64,000 bases of DNA from Planococcus koreensis (lineage in GTDB: Bacteria; Bacillota; Bacilli; Bacillales_A; Planococcaceae): NCBI RefSeq assembly GCF_004761975.1, contig NZ_RQII01000040.1, forward strand, positions 1-64,000, in the 5' to 3' direction. A model generated the notes under the pieces. The model saw only the letters and a program-made list of their open reading frames with translations, was not told the DNA's origin and made no database searches. Position numbers and translations under genes: made by a program. Positions 16,656 through 25,455 of the stretch are shown here, piece after piece (positions within the stretch are counted from its first letter, which is position 1; each line of letters opens with the position of its first letter).

Positions 16656-18050
16656 TGTTTTTTGGATCAAAGCTTTTGCTTCTGTTGTGGTGCGCATGAT
16701 GAAAGCTTGCTCCACAAATTCCGGTTTGTTCGCGTAAAGCTGGATGACGTCTTTGATTTCTTCGGCCATGTAGCGGGCATTCCGGTTGTGGGCCAGTGGC
16801 AAGTAGCCGGAACCGCGCTGCAAGTAATCGGAACTGGCGACTTTGTACCAGCGGCTGTCGTCGAGCAGTTCGCCGTTGACCAAAACTTCCTGGACACGGT
16901 TGCCATCGTGGATAACTGTAGCGCCCGATACATGAAGGCGGCCGACGAATTTCCCACGGAATCCCGGTCCTCGGCCATCAGCGAGGCATACTTGCGCGTC
17001 CAGCGATTGGGTGAGTGCTTCTTTCAAATGCTTGCCTAAAATTTCAAAAGAAGTTGGATTCAGTGGAGAAGGGCAGACTTCAATCAGCTTTTGGCGGGAG
17101 ACGTATTGGAACAAACCGGCATTGGCGATGCCGCTATTGATCAGGCTGATGTCGCATTCCATCATGTCGCGCAAGCCGTCTGCGATCAGGTTGGTTAGCG
17201 GATTTTCTTCAATGACGTCGTGCCAAAGCGGCTGCTGCAAGGTGTAGAGGGGCTTGCCTAAAGCGGCGATTGCTTTCGCTTTATTGGTTTTCAGGATTTC
17301 GAGAATGGCCGCATCTTTTGCCGCCTCTCCTGTCGGATGGGTAGCCGATTTGAGCAATTCCACTTTGCCGCCGTTCACCTCAAGTTCAATGATGCCGATA
17401 TGCTCGGCGAAGTTTCCTGCGCTGTTCATAATCGTGCCATAGGCTATTTTTGCCTGCGGATACAGCTTGTGGTCATGGGCGGAAATGATGACATCAATTT
17501 CAGGGATGGCTTGTGCCAGCTCTTCATCCGCAACCGTGCTGACGTGGCTGAGCAAAATGCACAAATCATACTCGCCGGCATAGCGCTTGATTTCCTGTTG
17601 CGTCATTTCGGTGTAATCCAATACGCTGATGCCAAGCCCATCATTGAAGACATCAAGGTCGGGCGAAGAGCCGGTGACGAGGATTCGCAGACCGTTTTTA
17701 TGCAAGATGGTACTTTTCACGACGCCTTTGATTTCCGTACGGTCTTTTTTCAGCAAATTATTGCTGATGAACGGGAACGGGCTTGCCGCTGCCATGTGTT
17801 CAAGCGTATCCATGCCGTTGAACATCTCGTTATTGCCGATGGTCATGGCGTCATAGCCGACTGACTGGAGCAGTTCGAGTGCGGCGATGCCCCGAGTGCC
17901 CTGCAACTCGATGCTTTTGAAGTCGGCGAAATCACCGCCGTCGAGCACGAGCGTGTTTTCATCTTTCAGTAGTCTGATCAATGTGGCGGCACGTGCGAAA
18001 TTGTCGTAATTGCTGTGAACATCGTTCGTATGTATGATTTTGAGTTTCAT
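16653..18050 (-). CDS. 5'-nucleotidase/2',3'-cyclic phosphodiesterase-like metallophosphoesterase
   Basis: 465 aa: N-terminal calcineurin-like metallophosphatase domain (HTNDVHSNY, DGGDF, GNNEM, LLSHV, SAHDHK) and C-terminal 5'-nucleotidase domain (from about residue 280). No signal peptide, so it is probably cytoplasmic, unlike UshA. The usual GNHEFD motif reads GNNEMF: the metal-binding Asn is kept but the catalytic His and Asp of UshA are replaced. Similar GNNE variants occur in the YunD-like group, as I recall, so it may act on a different substrate. ATG at 18050 follows AGGAGGATTCTC. Confidence 0.87.
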   Translation of the reverse strand: MKLKIIHTNDVHSNYDNFARAATLIRLLKDENTLVLDGGDFADFKSIELQGTRGIAALELLQSVGYDAMTIGNNEMFNGMDTLEHMAAASPFPFISNNLLKKDRTEIKGVVKSTILHKNGLRILVTGSSPDLDVFNDGLGISVLDYTEMTQQEIKRYAGEYDLCILLSHVSTVADEELAQAIPEIDVIISAHDHKLYPQAKIAYGTIMNSAGNFAEHIGIIELEVNGGKVELLKSATHPTGEAAKDAAILEILKTNKAKAIAALGKPLYTLQQPLWHDVIEENPLTNLIADGLRDMMECDISLINSGIANAGLFQYVSRQKLIEVCPSPLNPTSFEILGKHLKEALTQSLDAQVCLADGRGPGFRGKFVGRLHVSGATVIHDGNRVQEVLVNGELLDDSRWYKVASSDYLQRGSGYLPLAHNRNARYMAEEIKDVIQLYANKPEFVEQAFIMRTTTEAKALIQKT

Positions 18051-18232
18051 GAGAATCCTCCTGTAAGTTATTTCCTGTCTTAATATTACGCTATTTCTGA
18101 TCTAAAAGTTTCAATAGGCTGAAAATTTTTTAGATGCGGCTAGCCAAGGGTGCCTCGGACTTTGAAAAACTTATTGCATAAAATGTTTAAGCTTGCTATG
18201 CTCTTTTTAGATTGAAATAGGAGGAAATACTC

Positions 18233-18529
18233 ATGGTCAAATTAATTACCTTTTTAACAACTATTACCATTCTATTGTTGCTCAATATTGGTGTTTCATA
18301 TGTATTCCAAATTCAAATCATTGATATCGCGTTCGCATTCGGATTGTTGGGAATCTTAATCACGGCTCCGAATAACCCGCTAAGCGATGCTTTCAATGCC
18401 AATCCGTTTATCGAAGTGGAAGGGGAACGCCACGCGAAGTTCGGAAAAATTCCGCTGTTTGCTGCTGGCACCTACTTTTTAGTCGCATCTGTGGCAACGT
18501 TCATCCATTACCAAAGCTATTTCATTTAA
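18233..18529 (+). CDS. Small membrane protein, unknown (98 aa)
   Basis: Three hydrophobic segments (about 4-22, 27-47 and 77-96) around a polar loop with NNPLSDAFNANPF. ATG 18233 has AGGAGGAAATACTC before it and a hairpin with T7 follows, so it looks like an independent gene. I do not recognise a characterised family. Confidence 0.75.
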   Translation: MVKLITFLTTITILLLLNIGVSYVFQIQIIDIAFAFGLLGILITAPNNPLSDAFNANPFIEVEGERHAKFGKIPLFAAGTYFLVASVATFIHYQSYFI

Positions 18530-18547
18530 CTAAGTTTTATCTGTCGG

Positions 18548-18577
18548 AATGTTGCGAGCGATTGCGGCATTTTTTTA
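18548..18577 (+). terminator. Terminator after the 98-aa gene
   Basis: Stem AATG(T)TGC with GC(G)GCATT followed by T7; moderate stem. Confidence 0.65.
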
Positions 18578-18591
18578 TTGGCTGGAAACGG

Positions 18592-18632
18592 AAAAAGCAT
18601 GCACGCCGCTTGTGAGCGGGTGCATGCTTAAG
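18592..18632 (-). terminator. Terminator of the TM2 gene
   Basis: Stem AAGCATGCAC...GTGCATGCTT, with a T-run on the minus strand. Confidence 0.85.
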
Positions 18633-18638
18633 AAAATC

Positions 18639-18848
18639 TTAATAACGTTTGCCGTGCTTTGCTTGGAAATCTTTTTCTGAAGACAAGAGATACATGACGC
18701 CTTCAATAAAGCCGATTACTGCAGGAATCGCTGTCCAAGAGAAAAGCAGATACAGGAGGCCCATTCCGGGCTTGCCTAAATAGAATTTATGGATGCCGAA
18801 ATCCCCGAGGAAAATGCCGAGGAGGCCTGCAACTGTTTTGTTTTTCAT
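18639..18848 (-). CDS. TM2 domain-containing membrane protein
   Basis: 69 aa, two hydrophobic helices with the TM2 signature: GIFLGDFGIHKFYLGKPGMG between them, and a short basic tail. TM2 proteins are widespread and their role is not defined. ATG at 18848 follows GAAAGGATGATCGGAC. Confidence 0.9.
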   Translation of the reverse strand: MKNKTVAGLLGIFLGDFGIHKFYLGKPGMGLLYLLFSWTAIPAVIGFIEGVMYLLSSEKDFQAKHGKRY

Positions 18849-18919
18849 GTCCGATCATCCTTTCAGTCTTTGTCCTTGTTTTCCCTCCATACTGAAAGTT
18901 AATCTCTTTTTATAACGCA

Positions 18920-18967
18920 AGAAAATCCGCTTCTGAAGAATAAAATCTTCCTGGAAGCGGATTTTCA
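18920..18967 (-). terminator. Terminator-like hairpin after the DUF2798 gene
   Basis: AAAATCCGCTTC (18921-18932) pairs with GAAGCGGATTTT near 18954-18965; short T-run only on either strand. Confidence 0.6.
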
Positions 18968-18987
18968 AGTTGTTTGGGTAATGGACC

Positions 18988-19500
18988 TCAGTGTAAGGTG
19001 ATTTTTGAAGCTAGTGCTTTTTTGTTTTGCGACTCGTGCAATTTCACCATGGCGAAGCGGGCAATGGGTTGGATGACCAGGCTTTCGGCGATCAGGACGA
19101 TGAGGAAGTTGCGTGGCCAGTTTGTCAGCCAATTTGAAAATATTACGCTGTGGAAGCCATTTGCGACAAGGTCGCCGATGAATGTCATCGCTGCGGACAT
19201 GCCGAGCACCGTAAAGAGGATGCGGTACAGGATTTTGGCGTTGAAGCTGTCGGTCGGCTTGGTGAATTTTGCAGTCAATGCTTCAGCGAGGCGGCCGAAA
19301 ATGGCGGGCTCGATGATCATAACGATGATCCACATAATCGGCAATGTCTTCAGGATGCTCAATGCGATATCCTGGTTAAAGCCGCCTGCGAAAAGAATGA
19401 CGCTGTAAGATGTCATGAACAAGACGGTCATGGTGGAGATGAGTGCGCCGTAAAGAAGGCCTTCTTTGGCGTTTTGCGGCAATCGTTTTTCTGAATGCAT
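18988..19500 (-). CDS. DUF2798 membrane protein
   Basis: 170 aa with four predicted spans arranged as two DUF2798-like halves (first with MTVLFMTSYSVILFAGG, second with MSAAMTFIGDLVANG). Function not known. ATG 19500 follows GAAAGGAAGATTTCC. Monocistronic. Confidence 0.82.
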   Translation of the reverse strand: MHSEKRLPQNAKEGLLYGALISTMTVLFMTSYSVILFAGGFNQDIALSILKTLPIMWIIVMIIEPAIFGRLAEALTAKFTKPTDSFNAKILYRILFTVLGMSAAMTFIGDLVANGFHSVIFSNWLTNWPRNFLIVLIAESLVIQPIARFAMVKLHESQNKKALASKITLH

Positions 19501-19726
19501 GGAAATCTTCCTTTCAACGTGCTTGGACTGGCCTATCTATACGCGGGAAATTGCAGTGGGAACTGGCAGGGAACACGGTACTTTCAAGGCTGCAAGTAAC
19601 TATAGCAAATCCATTACTCTTCATGTAAGTGTCTGAAATGTGTCGGTTTTATTCGTGTAAAAGGTTTCTAAAAAGCCTTTGGTAGCTTACAGTAGAGGAT
19701 AAGAACGACAGATAAGGATGAGAAGA

Positions 19727-20680
19727 ATGAAGGTTTTTGCATCGCACGATGAACAGATTCAAATCCTGCGCCAGCGCGGGATGATCGTAGCGGACGAGGC
19801 GGCGGCGAAACGGATTTTGGCGCGCGAAAATTATTACGCACTGATCGACGGCTATAAAGAGCCGTTCTTGGAGCGGGATGAACGGCTGAACCCGTATGGC
19901 CTAGAACGCTACGCGGCGAGTACAGAGTTCGGGCATGTCTACGCGCTGTACCGCTTCGACCGGGAGCTTAGGATGCTGATGCTCAATGAACTGCTGAAAT
20001 TCGAAAAGAATATTAAATCGAAAGTGGCGTACCGGTTTTCGGAAAAATTTCAAGCGACGGACAGTTTTCTGGAATCGACGAATTACAGTCCGGAAGCTGA
20101 GCGGCACCATGAGCGCGACCGCATCATTTCGACGCTGGCGAATCTGATCAAGAGCCATAAGAAGCGGGACCGGGTGAGGTATCCCGCTATTCGTGAATTC
20201 TATGACAAACACAAGAATGTGCCGCTTTGGGTGCTGGTCAATTTCCTGTCGCTCGGGCAGATTTCAAATTTTTATTCCGTCATTGACGATGAGCTGCGGG
20301 AGCGGATTGCACGCGACATCGCAGAAGAATTCAGTGAGGATTACGAACCGGCCCAGCTGCAGGCGGAAGAGCTTGATGCGATTTTGCGCTTGGTGTTCCC
20401 GTACCGCAATAAGTCTGCGCACGAGGAAGTGCTGTACCGATTCCGCCTCACGCATCCGGAAAAACTGGCCGGCGTCGAAGCGATGCTGCGCTTGGAAAGC
20501 GGCAGCCTCGGGAAAGGCACAGTGTCTTCAATGGCAAGCTTGCTGCGGCTGTTGCTGGCAAAAGAGGAATACATCGTTTTTACGAATGAACTGGAGCGCT
20601 TGATGGCAGATTTGAAGGTGGAGCTGCCAAGACGTGCTTACGGGGAAATCATGCGGGATACCGGATTCCGTGAAAATTGA
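19727..20680 (+). CDS. Abi family (Abi_2/AbiD-AbiF type) abortive-infection protein
   Basis: 317 aa. N-terminal half fits Abi_2: the YYALIDGYKEPF motif, FGHVYALYRFDRELR and FEKNIKSKVAYRFS. In the middle there is WVLVNFLSLGQISNFY, then YRNKSAHEE, an R-x4-H motif of the HEPN ribonuclease type. Such proteins arrest infected cells, in known cases by RNA cleavage. It stands alone with no toxin, antitoxin or restriction genes beside it. I start at ATG 19727, nine bases beyond AAGGA; ATG 19718 is in frame but sits on that site. Confidence 0.87.
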   Translation: MKVFASHDEQIQILRQRGMIVADEAAAKRILARENYYALIDGYKEPFLERDERLNPYGLERYAASTEFGHVYALYRFDRELRMLMLNELLKFEKNIKSKVAYRFSEKFQATDSFLESTNYSPEAERHHERDRIISTLANLIKSHKKRDRVRYPAIREFYDKHKNVPLWVLVNFLSLGQISNFYSVIDDELRERIARDIAEEFSEDYEPAQLQAEELDAILRLVFPYRNKSAHEEVLYRFRLTHPEKLAGVEAMLRLESGSLGKGTVSSMASLLRLLLAKEEYIVFTNELERLMADLKVELPRRAYGEIMRDTGFREN

Positions 20681-20702
20681 ATGACCATTCTTTGAATAGG
20701 AG

Positions 20703-21257
20703 ATGATGTCCGTGATATACGCTGCGTTGCTCAGAGGGATTAACGTCGGAGGCAATAACAAGGTCAATATGAAAGAACTCAAGCAGGTTTTTGAAGAGGC
20801 GGGCATGACTGATGTCAAAACGTATATCAATTCGGGCAACATCGTTTTTAAAGACGCGGCCCGGACGAAACAGCAAGTCATGGCTGTTTTGGAAGAGGCG
20901 ATCTTCGCCCATTTCGGTTTGCGCATCAAAGTGCTGGTGTACACGATTGATGAGTATTCGCGCATTGCTGAAGCGGTTCCAGCAGAATGGACGAATGACG
21001 ATCAGCTGAAAAGCGATGTATTGTTTTTATGGGAAGAAGCCGATGACGAAGCCGTGCTCGAGCAATTGCCCTTAAAACCGGAAGTGGACCGCGCGCAATA
21101 TGTGCCAGGGGCGATTCTCTGGTCAGTCGACCGCGACAAGGTGACGAAAAGTGGCATGGCCAAGATTGTCGGCACCAAACTCTACAAGCTCGTAACGATC
21201 CGCAATGTGAACTCGGTGCGGAAAATCTATGGACTGATGCGGGATATGGAAGAGTGA
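20703..21257 (+). CDS. DUF1697 protein
   Basis: 184 aa, cytoplasmic. The start YAALLRGINVGGNNKVNM and YINSGNIVF are the DUF1697 signature, and the KVTKSGMAKIVG.K.Y region is at the C-terminus. Function unknown. AGGAG at 20698-20702 is very near ATG 20703; ATG 20706 or GTG 20712 may be used. It follows the Abi gene by 22 bp and could share its transcript, since no terminator lies between. Confidence 0.87.
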   Translation: MMSVIYAALLRGINVGGNNKVNMKELKQVFEEAGMTDVKTYINSGNIVFKDAARTKQQVMAVLEEAIFAHFGLRIKVLVYTIDEYSRIAEAVPAEWTNDDQLKSDVLFLWEEADDEAVLEQLPLKPEVDRAQYVPGAILWSVDRDKVTKSGMAKIVGTKLYKLVTIRNVNSVRKIYGLMRDMEE

Positions 21258-21313
21258 GCTATGTGACTTTTTTGCTTGTAAGATAGATACAATTGCGTCC
21301 TTATATATATACG

Positions 21314-21355
21314 AAATAAAACCTTTGCTCTGTTATGGCAAAGGTTTTATTTTTC
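21314..21355 (+). terminator. Terminator after DUF1697
   Basis: Stem AAAACCTTTGC (21318-21328) with GCAAAGGTTTT (21338-21348), then T-rich tail. The rest of 21258-21582 shows only AT-rich sequence. Confidence 0.9.
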
Positions 21356-21582
21356 GAAGTTTTCTTTTAAAAGGGGGGGCTATAACTAGTCTCGAAAAAA
21401 TTTTCTTTTAGTTGAATTCACCTGCATTTTCTTTAACAGGTAAAACGCCATTTGAATAGCGATAAAGGACAACGTTTTTTTTAAAGGAATAACTATCGAT
21501 TAACACCCATGCTACAATATGGGCGAAGAATATTTGTAGAGAAAGATTTTCTTATAAGAAAAATCTAGGAGGAATAAAATGG

Positions 21583-22020
21583 ATGTTAGATTTCGATATG
21601 TTGGATTATGAAATGGATAATTTTATTTACATTTACATTTACTTATTTATACTTCTGCTAACTATAATTGAATTCGGAATAAGGAGAAAGATGCAGTTAG
21701 GAACGATTAGTGGGACTCCCGCATCAATGATTGGTCGAGCTGTTAAGATAGTGCGAAGTGTTCTGCTCATCTGTGCGGTGCCGTTGTTGCATCCTTTCAT
21801 TACTTTTATGGCCTTTTTCGTAATGGTGGATAATATACCTTCCATTTTCAGTATATTCTACTACCTAAAGATTATTTTATTCTCTATGTGGATATTTTTG
21901 GTGATCGTAAAAGTTTACTTCGAAAAGAAATATTTGGATACGAAGAGTGCTATTTTAACGATTGTATTTGCTGTTCCGGTAATCGGGCTTTTATATCTTA
22001 TTTATACAAACTTATTTTAA
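21583..22020 (+). CDS. Membrane protein, unknown (145 aa)
   Basis: Four hydrophobic segments (about 12-30, 58-82, 89-108, 120-143). AT-rich compared with neighbours and with no family I know. AGGAGG at 21568-21573 is nine bases ahead of ATG 21583. A second ATG two codons out of frame (21579) opens a 10-codon ORF overlapping the start, which could lower translation. Confidence 0.68.
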   Translation: MLDFDMLDYEMDNFIYIYIYLFILLLTIIEFGIRRKMQLGTISGTPASMIGRAVKIVRSVLLICAVPLLHPFITFMAFFVMVDNIPSIFSIFYYLKIILFSMWIFLVIVKVYFEKKYLDTKSAILTIVFAVPVIGLLYLIYTNLF

Positions 22021-22133
22021 GCTCTATTGTTGAGGGTTTCGTAATTAATTCACAACAAAATGGGGATTATGGTCTTTATTTAAAACAGTCATAATAATTT
22101 AATTACACATTAGAACGTAACAGAAGTTATCAT

Positions 22134-22184
22134 AAAAAAACCAAAGACCCCCAACACGCTTTGAAAGCTTGTTGAGGGTCTTTG
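22134..22184 (-). terminator. Terminator of the DNA glycosylase gene
   Basis: Stem AAAGACCC (22143-22150) with GGGTCTTT (22176-22183), inner CAACA.GCTTT/AAAGC.TGTTG helix; A-run at 22134-22140 gives the minus-strand T-run. Confidence 0.88.
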
Positions 22185-22222
22185 CATGAACAAAATAAAC
22201 GCATGAACCAGATGTAAAAGAT

Positions 22223-22729
22223 CTAAAGGTACTTGTTCAACGCTCGATACACATCCACAATATCATCGAGTGGGATCCGCACCAAACCGCTTGATGAAGG
22301 AGCGACAAATTCAATCGTTCCAGTAACGACGGGATCTTCTTGGACACCCCAACCGATTTTGCGCTTTCGACTATATTCCTTGTAGACGCCTTTGCCGACA
22401 AAGCACACGGCATTCGGCTGGTACGCTTCGATTTTCTCGCGCAGCAAGACGGCGCCTTCTGCGTATTCCTCTTTTGAAATATCCGCAGCTTCGCGGGTTG
22501 GGCGCTCGACGATATTTGTCAGGCCGAAACCGAGTTCAAGCAATTCCTGGTTTTCGTGCGGCGCGAATTTTCTAGGCGTCAAACCGGCTTCGTGGAGGAT
22601 TTTCCAAAAACGGTTTGTCGGGTTCGCGTAATGATAGCCGGTTTCAGATGAGCGGATGCTCGGGTTAAAGCCGACAAACAGGATTTTCAATCCCACCTCA
22701 AGATGGTCGGGTATGGGTTCTAGGTGCAT
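22223..22729 (-). CDS. mug: G:T/U mismatch-specific DNA glycosylase (MUG type)
   Basis: 168-aa uracil-DNA glycosylase superfamily member. Motif 1 is GFNPSIRS, NRFWKILHEAGL follows, and the second active-site motif is APSSSGLVRIP. It would remove uracil or thymine opposite G. ATG 22729 is eight bases after AAGGAG; an in-frame GTG at 22738 overlaps that site. Single gene between terminators. Confidence 0.88.
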   Translation of the reverse strand: MHLEPIPDHLEVGLKILFVGFNPSIRSSETGYHYANPTNRFWKILHEAGLTPRKFAPHENQELLELGFGLTNIVERPTREAADISKEEYAEGAVLLREKIEAYQPNAVCFVGKGVYKEYSRKRKIGWGVQEDPVVTGTIEFVAPSSSGLVRIPLDDIVDVYRALNKYL

Positions 22730-22808
22730 AATGGTCACTCCTTACTCTAAGAACAGTATAACGAAGTTTCCCTTTTTTATTCATCCATACACATTCGGAG
22801 AAGCCAAA

Positions 22809-22845
22809 GAAAAAACGATTCCCCATGTAACTGGGGGAATCGTTT
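22809..22845 (-). terminator. Terminator of the SDR gene
   Basis: Stem ACGATTCCCC with GGGGGAATCGT; A-run at the left is the T-run on the minus strand. Confidence 0.88.
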
Positions 22846-22855
22846 AATGAAAAAA

Positions 22856-23638
22856 TCAGTATTTGTATGATTGGCCACCGTCGATGTTGATGACCGAAGC
22901 GTTGATGAAGCGTGAGCTGTCTGACAGCAGGAATGCGACCAGGTTGCCGACTTCTTCCGGTTTGCCGAAGCGTTTCATCGGGTTGACGCTGACGAACTCT
23001 TTGCCGACCGCTTCCCAATCGTCGCCGCCGATTTGCTTAAGCGAACCTTCGACCATTGGCGTCATGATGGCGCCTGGTGCGATGGCGTTGATGCTGATGC
23101 CGAACTCGCCGTATTCAACACCCGAGTTGCGGGTCAAGCCGACCACGCCGTGCTTGCTTGCCGCGTAGCCGGATTGGTTGCCGACGCCGCGGATGCCGCC
23201 GACTGAAGCGGTGTTGACGATCGAGCCGGAGCCTTGTTCTTTCATGACTTTCAAGACATGTTTCATGCCGTAGAAGACGCCATTCAAGTTGACGCTGATG
23301 ACTTTTTCGAATTCATCAGAGCCGTAGTTTTCCGTGAGGTTCTGTTTGCCTTCGATGCCGGCGTTGTTGAAGAAACCGTCGATTTTACCGAATGTATCGA
23401 CTGTGAATTGGACGTAATTTTTCACTTCTTCTTCATTCGTGACGTTTGCCTCGAACAATTCGATCGCCGCTTCAGGAGATGCTTGAAGCACTTCGTTTTT
23501 CGTTTCTTCCAGCGATGCTTTGTTCATATCAACAAGCACCAGTTTTGCGCCTTGTTTGGCGATGGATAGCGCTGCTGCGCGCCCAAGTCCTGAACCGCCG
23601 CCTGTAATCAATACAACTTTGTCTGTGAAATCGATCAT
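22856..23638 (-). CDS. Short-chain dehydrogenase (classical SDR)
   Basis: 260 aa, Rossmann motif TGGGSGLG, NNAG, catalytic Ser near SIVNTASVGG and YAASK (Tyr-x3-Lys). Closest in style to glucose-1-dehydrogenase-type SDRs; substrate unknown. ATG 23638 (MIDFTDKVVLITGG) follows GAGGAGAGATTCAGA. Divergent from a TetR regulator, which probably controls it. Confidence 0.9.
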   Translation of the reverse strand: MIDFTDKVVLITGGGSGLGRAAALSIAKQGAKLVLVDMNKASLEETKNEVLQASPEAAIELFEANVTNEEEVKNYVQFTVDTFGKIDGFFNNAGIEGKQNLTENYGSDEFEKVISVNLNGVFYGMKHVLKVMKEQGSGSIVNTASVGGIRGVGNQSGYAASKHGVVGLTRNSGVEYGEFGISINAIAPGAIMTPMVEGSLKQIGGDDWEAVGKEFVSVNPMKRFGKPEEVGNLVAFLLSDSSRFINASVINIDGGQSYKY

Positions 23639-23740
23639 TCTGAATCTCTCCTCTATTTGTTGGTATGCTAAACTGTAAGTAATGTACTTATTAAGTGTAA
23701 CCGGTTGCAAAAGCAGGCTCAATCAGTAGAAAAACAGCAG

Positions 23741-23783
23741 TTGTCGAAAAAATCGACAATTCTGCATAAAGTGTCGATTTTTT
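23741..23783. promoter_or_regulatory. Inverted-repeat operator candidate for the TetR/SDR pair
   Basis: Perfect 12-bp inverted repeat AAAAAATCGACA (23747-23758) and TGTCGATTTTTT (23772-23783) with a 13-bp gap, overlapped on the left by a tighter palindrome TTGTCGA-5-TCGACAA (23741-23759). It lies just ahead of the tetR start, fitting an autoregulated operator, though it could also form an RNA hairpin. Confidence 0.65.
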
Positions 23784-23800
23784 CATTGGAGGCAGAGGCA

Positions 23801-24415
23801 ATGATGGAAAATAAACGAAAAAACACCCCGCAAAATGAACGGACAAAACATCAATTGAAACAGGCTTTTGTCCATTTGATCAATGAAAAAGGCTTGAGCC
23901 ATGTGTCTGTCACGGATATTGTGGAACGGGCGCAATACAACCGGGCGACGTTTTACCTGCATTATTTGGACAAACCGGATATCACGGAAGACCTCAAGCG
24001 AGAAATGTTCGAGCAGGTGAAGCGGACCGGCATGGAACGCTACCAGCCGGGGAAACGGGTCGATGTCCGGCAGATGGATGCGGAATCGTTCGAGCTCGTG
24101 AGTTTCATCTACGACAATCGTTCTTTTTTCAATCTGTATTTGAAGGAAGACACGATTCCAGGGCTGTACCAGGATTTGCCGAAGGCGATTTTCGAAATGC
24201 TCGACGAGAATTTCACGTTCAGCGCAATCGGCAGCCACGACATCAATTCGTCCCAGTTTAAGATGTACATGGCCCACGGCACCACGGGCATCATCCTCGA
24301 CTGGGCACGCAATGGCTACCAGCAGTCGCCGGCGGAAATCACGCAATTGCTGATCGGCATCTTGCAGGCATTTGCCAATGGCTTCACCATTGAGCCAAGT
24401 GATTCCCGGGCGTAA
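23801..24415 (+). CDS. TetR family transcriptional regulator
   Basis: 204 aa: N-terminal TetR HTH (about 10-60, VSVTDIVERAQYNRATFYLHYLDK) with helical ligand domain (TetR_C_7-like) behind. ATG 23801 or 23804, preceded by TTGGAGGCAGAGGC; the longer frame begins inside the inverted repeats. Divergent from the SDR gene, its likely target. Confidence 0.9.
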   Translation: MMENKRKNTPQNERTKHQLKQAFVHLINEKGLSHVSVTDIVERAQYNRATFYLHYLDKPDITEDLKREMFEQVKRTGMERYQPGKRVDVRQMDAESFELVSFIYDNRSFFNLYLKEDTIPGLYQDLPKAIFEMLDENFTFSAIGSHDINSSQFKMYMAHGTTGIILDWARNGYQQSPAEITQLLIGILQAFANGFTIEPSDSRA

Positions 24416-24432
24416 TAATATTGTGGACTATC

Positions 24433-24472
24433 AAAAAATCCCCTCCGGCTGCTGAAGCGGGAGGGGATTTTG
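24433..24472. terminator. Bidirectional terminator, tetR / anti-sigma
   Basis: Stem AAAATCCCCTCC with GGAGGGGATTTT between convergent genes. Confidence 0.88.
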
Positions 24473-24474
24473 CG

Positions 24475-25455
24475 TCAACGCAAGTCGACGTGGATAATGG
24501 TTGCTTCAATCGGTACGCCGTCATCTTCGGCATGTTCGATGCGCTTGATCAACGGCTCGATTCGGATGGAAGAAGCTTGCGGATCCAGAGTTTCGAACGT
24601 GAACTGTAATTGAGATTCATTGCCCGTGCCGAAATGCATCGGATAGATATTGCCCAGATCGTCCACAAGCTGCCAATCGGTGATGTACCGGTCTTCATCA
24701 ATGTCTTTTTTGTGCATCGCCAGCACCGTTGATAACTTGGTCAGGCGCAGTTCGTCCAGCTTATACGAGCCGCCTTCAAAATCGACGGTTTGATTGACTG
24801 GAACTTTTACGCTGTTGAGGGCATTCAAGTTGAAAGTGAATTCCCAGTCGCCTTCGACTTTTGCGCCGGTTTCCATATCGGTGAACGATTCGGGCGCCCA
24901 CTTAAGCTTGATGGTTTGCGGCGCTTTCCACAGGAAATTCGGGGCCATGGTCAGCATGCCAGCATACGTCGTATCGTTCACTTTGTTCATCGAAGTGACA
25001 GAGCCGGAACCGCGTGTCCAAGGTGCTTCCAGCAATCCATCTGCATTCGGGAACTCGCCAAGATCGGTTGTTGTCTGCAAAGCGAAAGCGACTGTCACCG
25101 AGGTGCCGTCGTAAACCGCTTCTTCAATGGTTATTGTGGCACCATTGCTCGTTTCTTCCAAGCCAATCGGCTGCGCCACTTCGCTGAAATGGTTGAAAAT
25201 GAGTTCGTCGCCGTCGAAATAGGAAACGATGTCTTGCAGAATCGGAATTTGAGATGCCAGGGAAGGGAACGCGGCGAAGGCAGTGGTAGAAACAGCGACG
25301 GCAATACCTGCGGCAAGCGCCACGTTTTTCAGCCAAGGCGATTTGCGGCGCTGTCCAAGAATGCGCTTTTTCAGTTGTTTCTTTTCAAATTCCGACACAT
25401 CCGCCTCCGGGATGTCTTCAATATTCGTTGTCAGCCACTTGTTTAAATCGCTCAT
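24475..25455 (-). CDS. DUF4179 (putative anti-sigma) membrane protein
   Basis: 326 aa: cytoplasmic N-terminus (1-44) that would bind the sigma factor, one membrane span (about 45-65), DUF4179 domain and C-terminal DUF5643-like beta domain outside the cell. It overlaps the ECF sigma gene by four bases (ATGA), the usual sigma/anti-sigma arrangement. It probably holds the sigma factor inactive until an envelope signal arrives. Confidence 0.85.
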   Translation of the reverse strand: MSDLNKWLTTNIEDIPEADVSEFEKKQLKKRILGQRRKSPWLKNVALAAGIAVAVSTTAFAAFPSLASQIPILQDIVSYFDGDELIFNHFSEVAQPIGLEETSNGATITIEEAVYDGTSVTVAFALQTTTDLGEFPNADGLLEAPWTRGSGSVTSMNKVNDTTYAGMLTMAPNFLWKAPQTIKLKWAPESFTDMETGAKVEGDWEFTFNLNALNSVKVPVNQTVDFEGGSYKLDELRLTKLSTVLAMHKKDIDEDRYITDWQLVDDLGNIYPMHFGTGNESQLQFTFETLDPQASSIRIEPLIKRIEHAEDDGVPIEATIIHVDLR

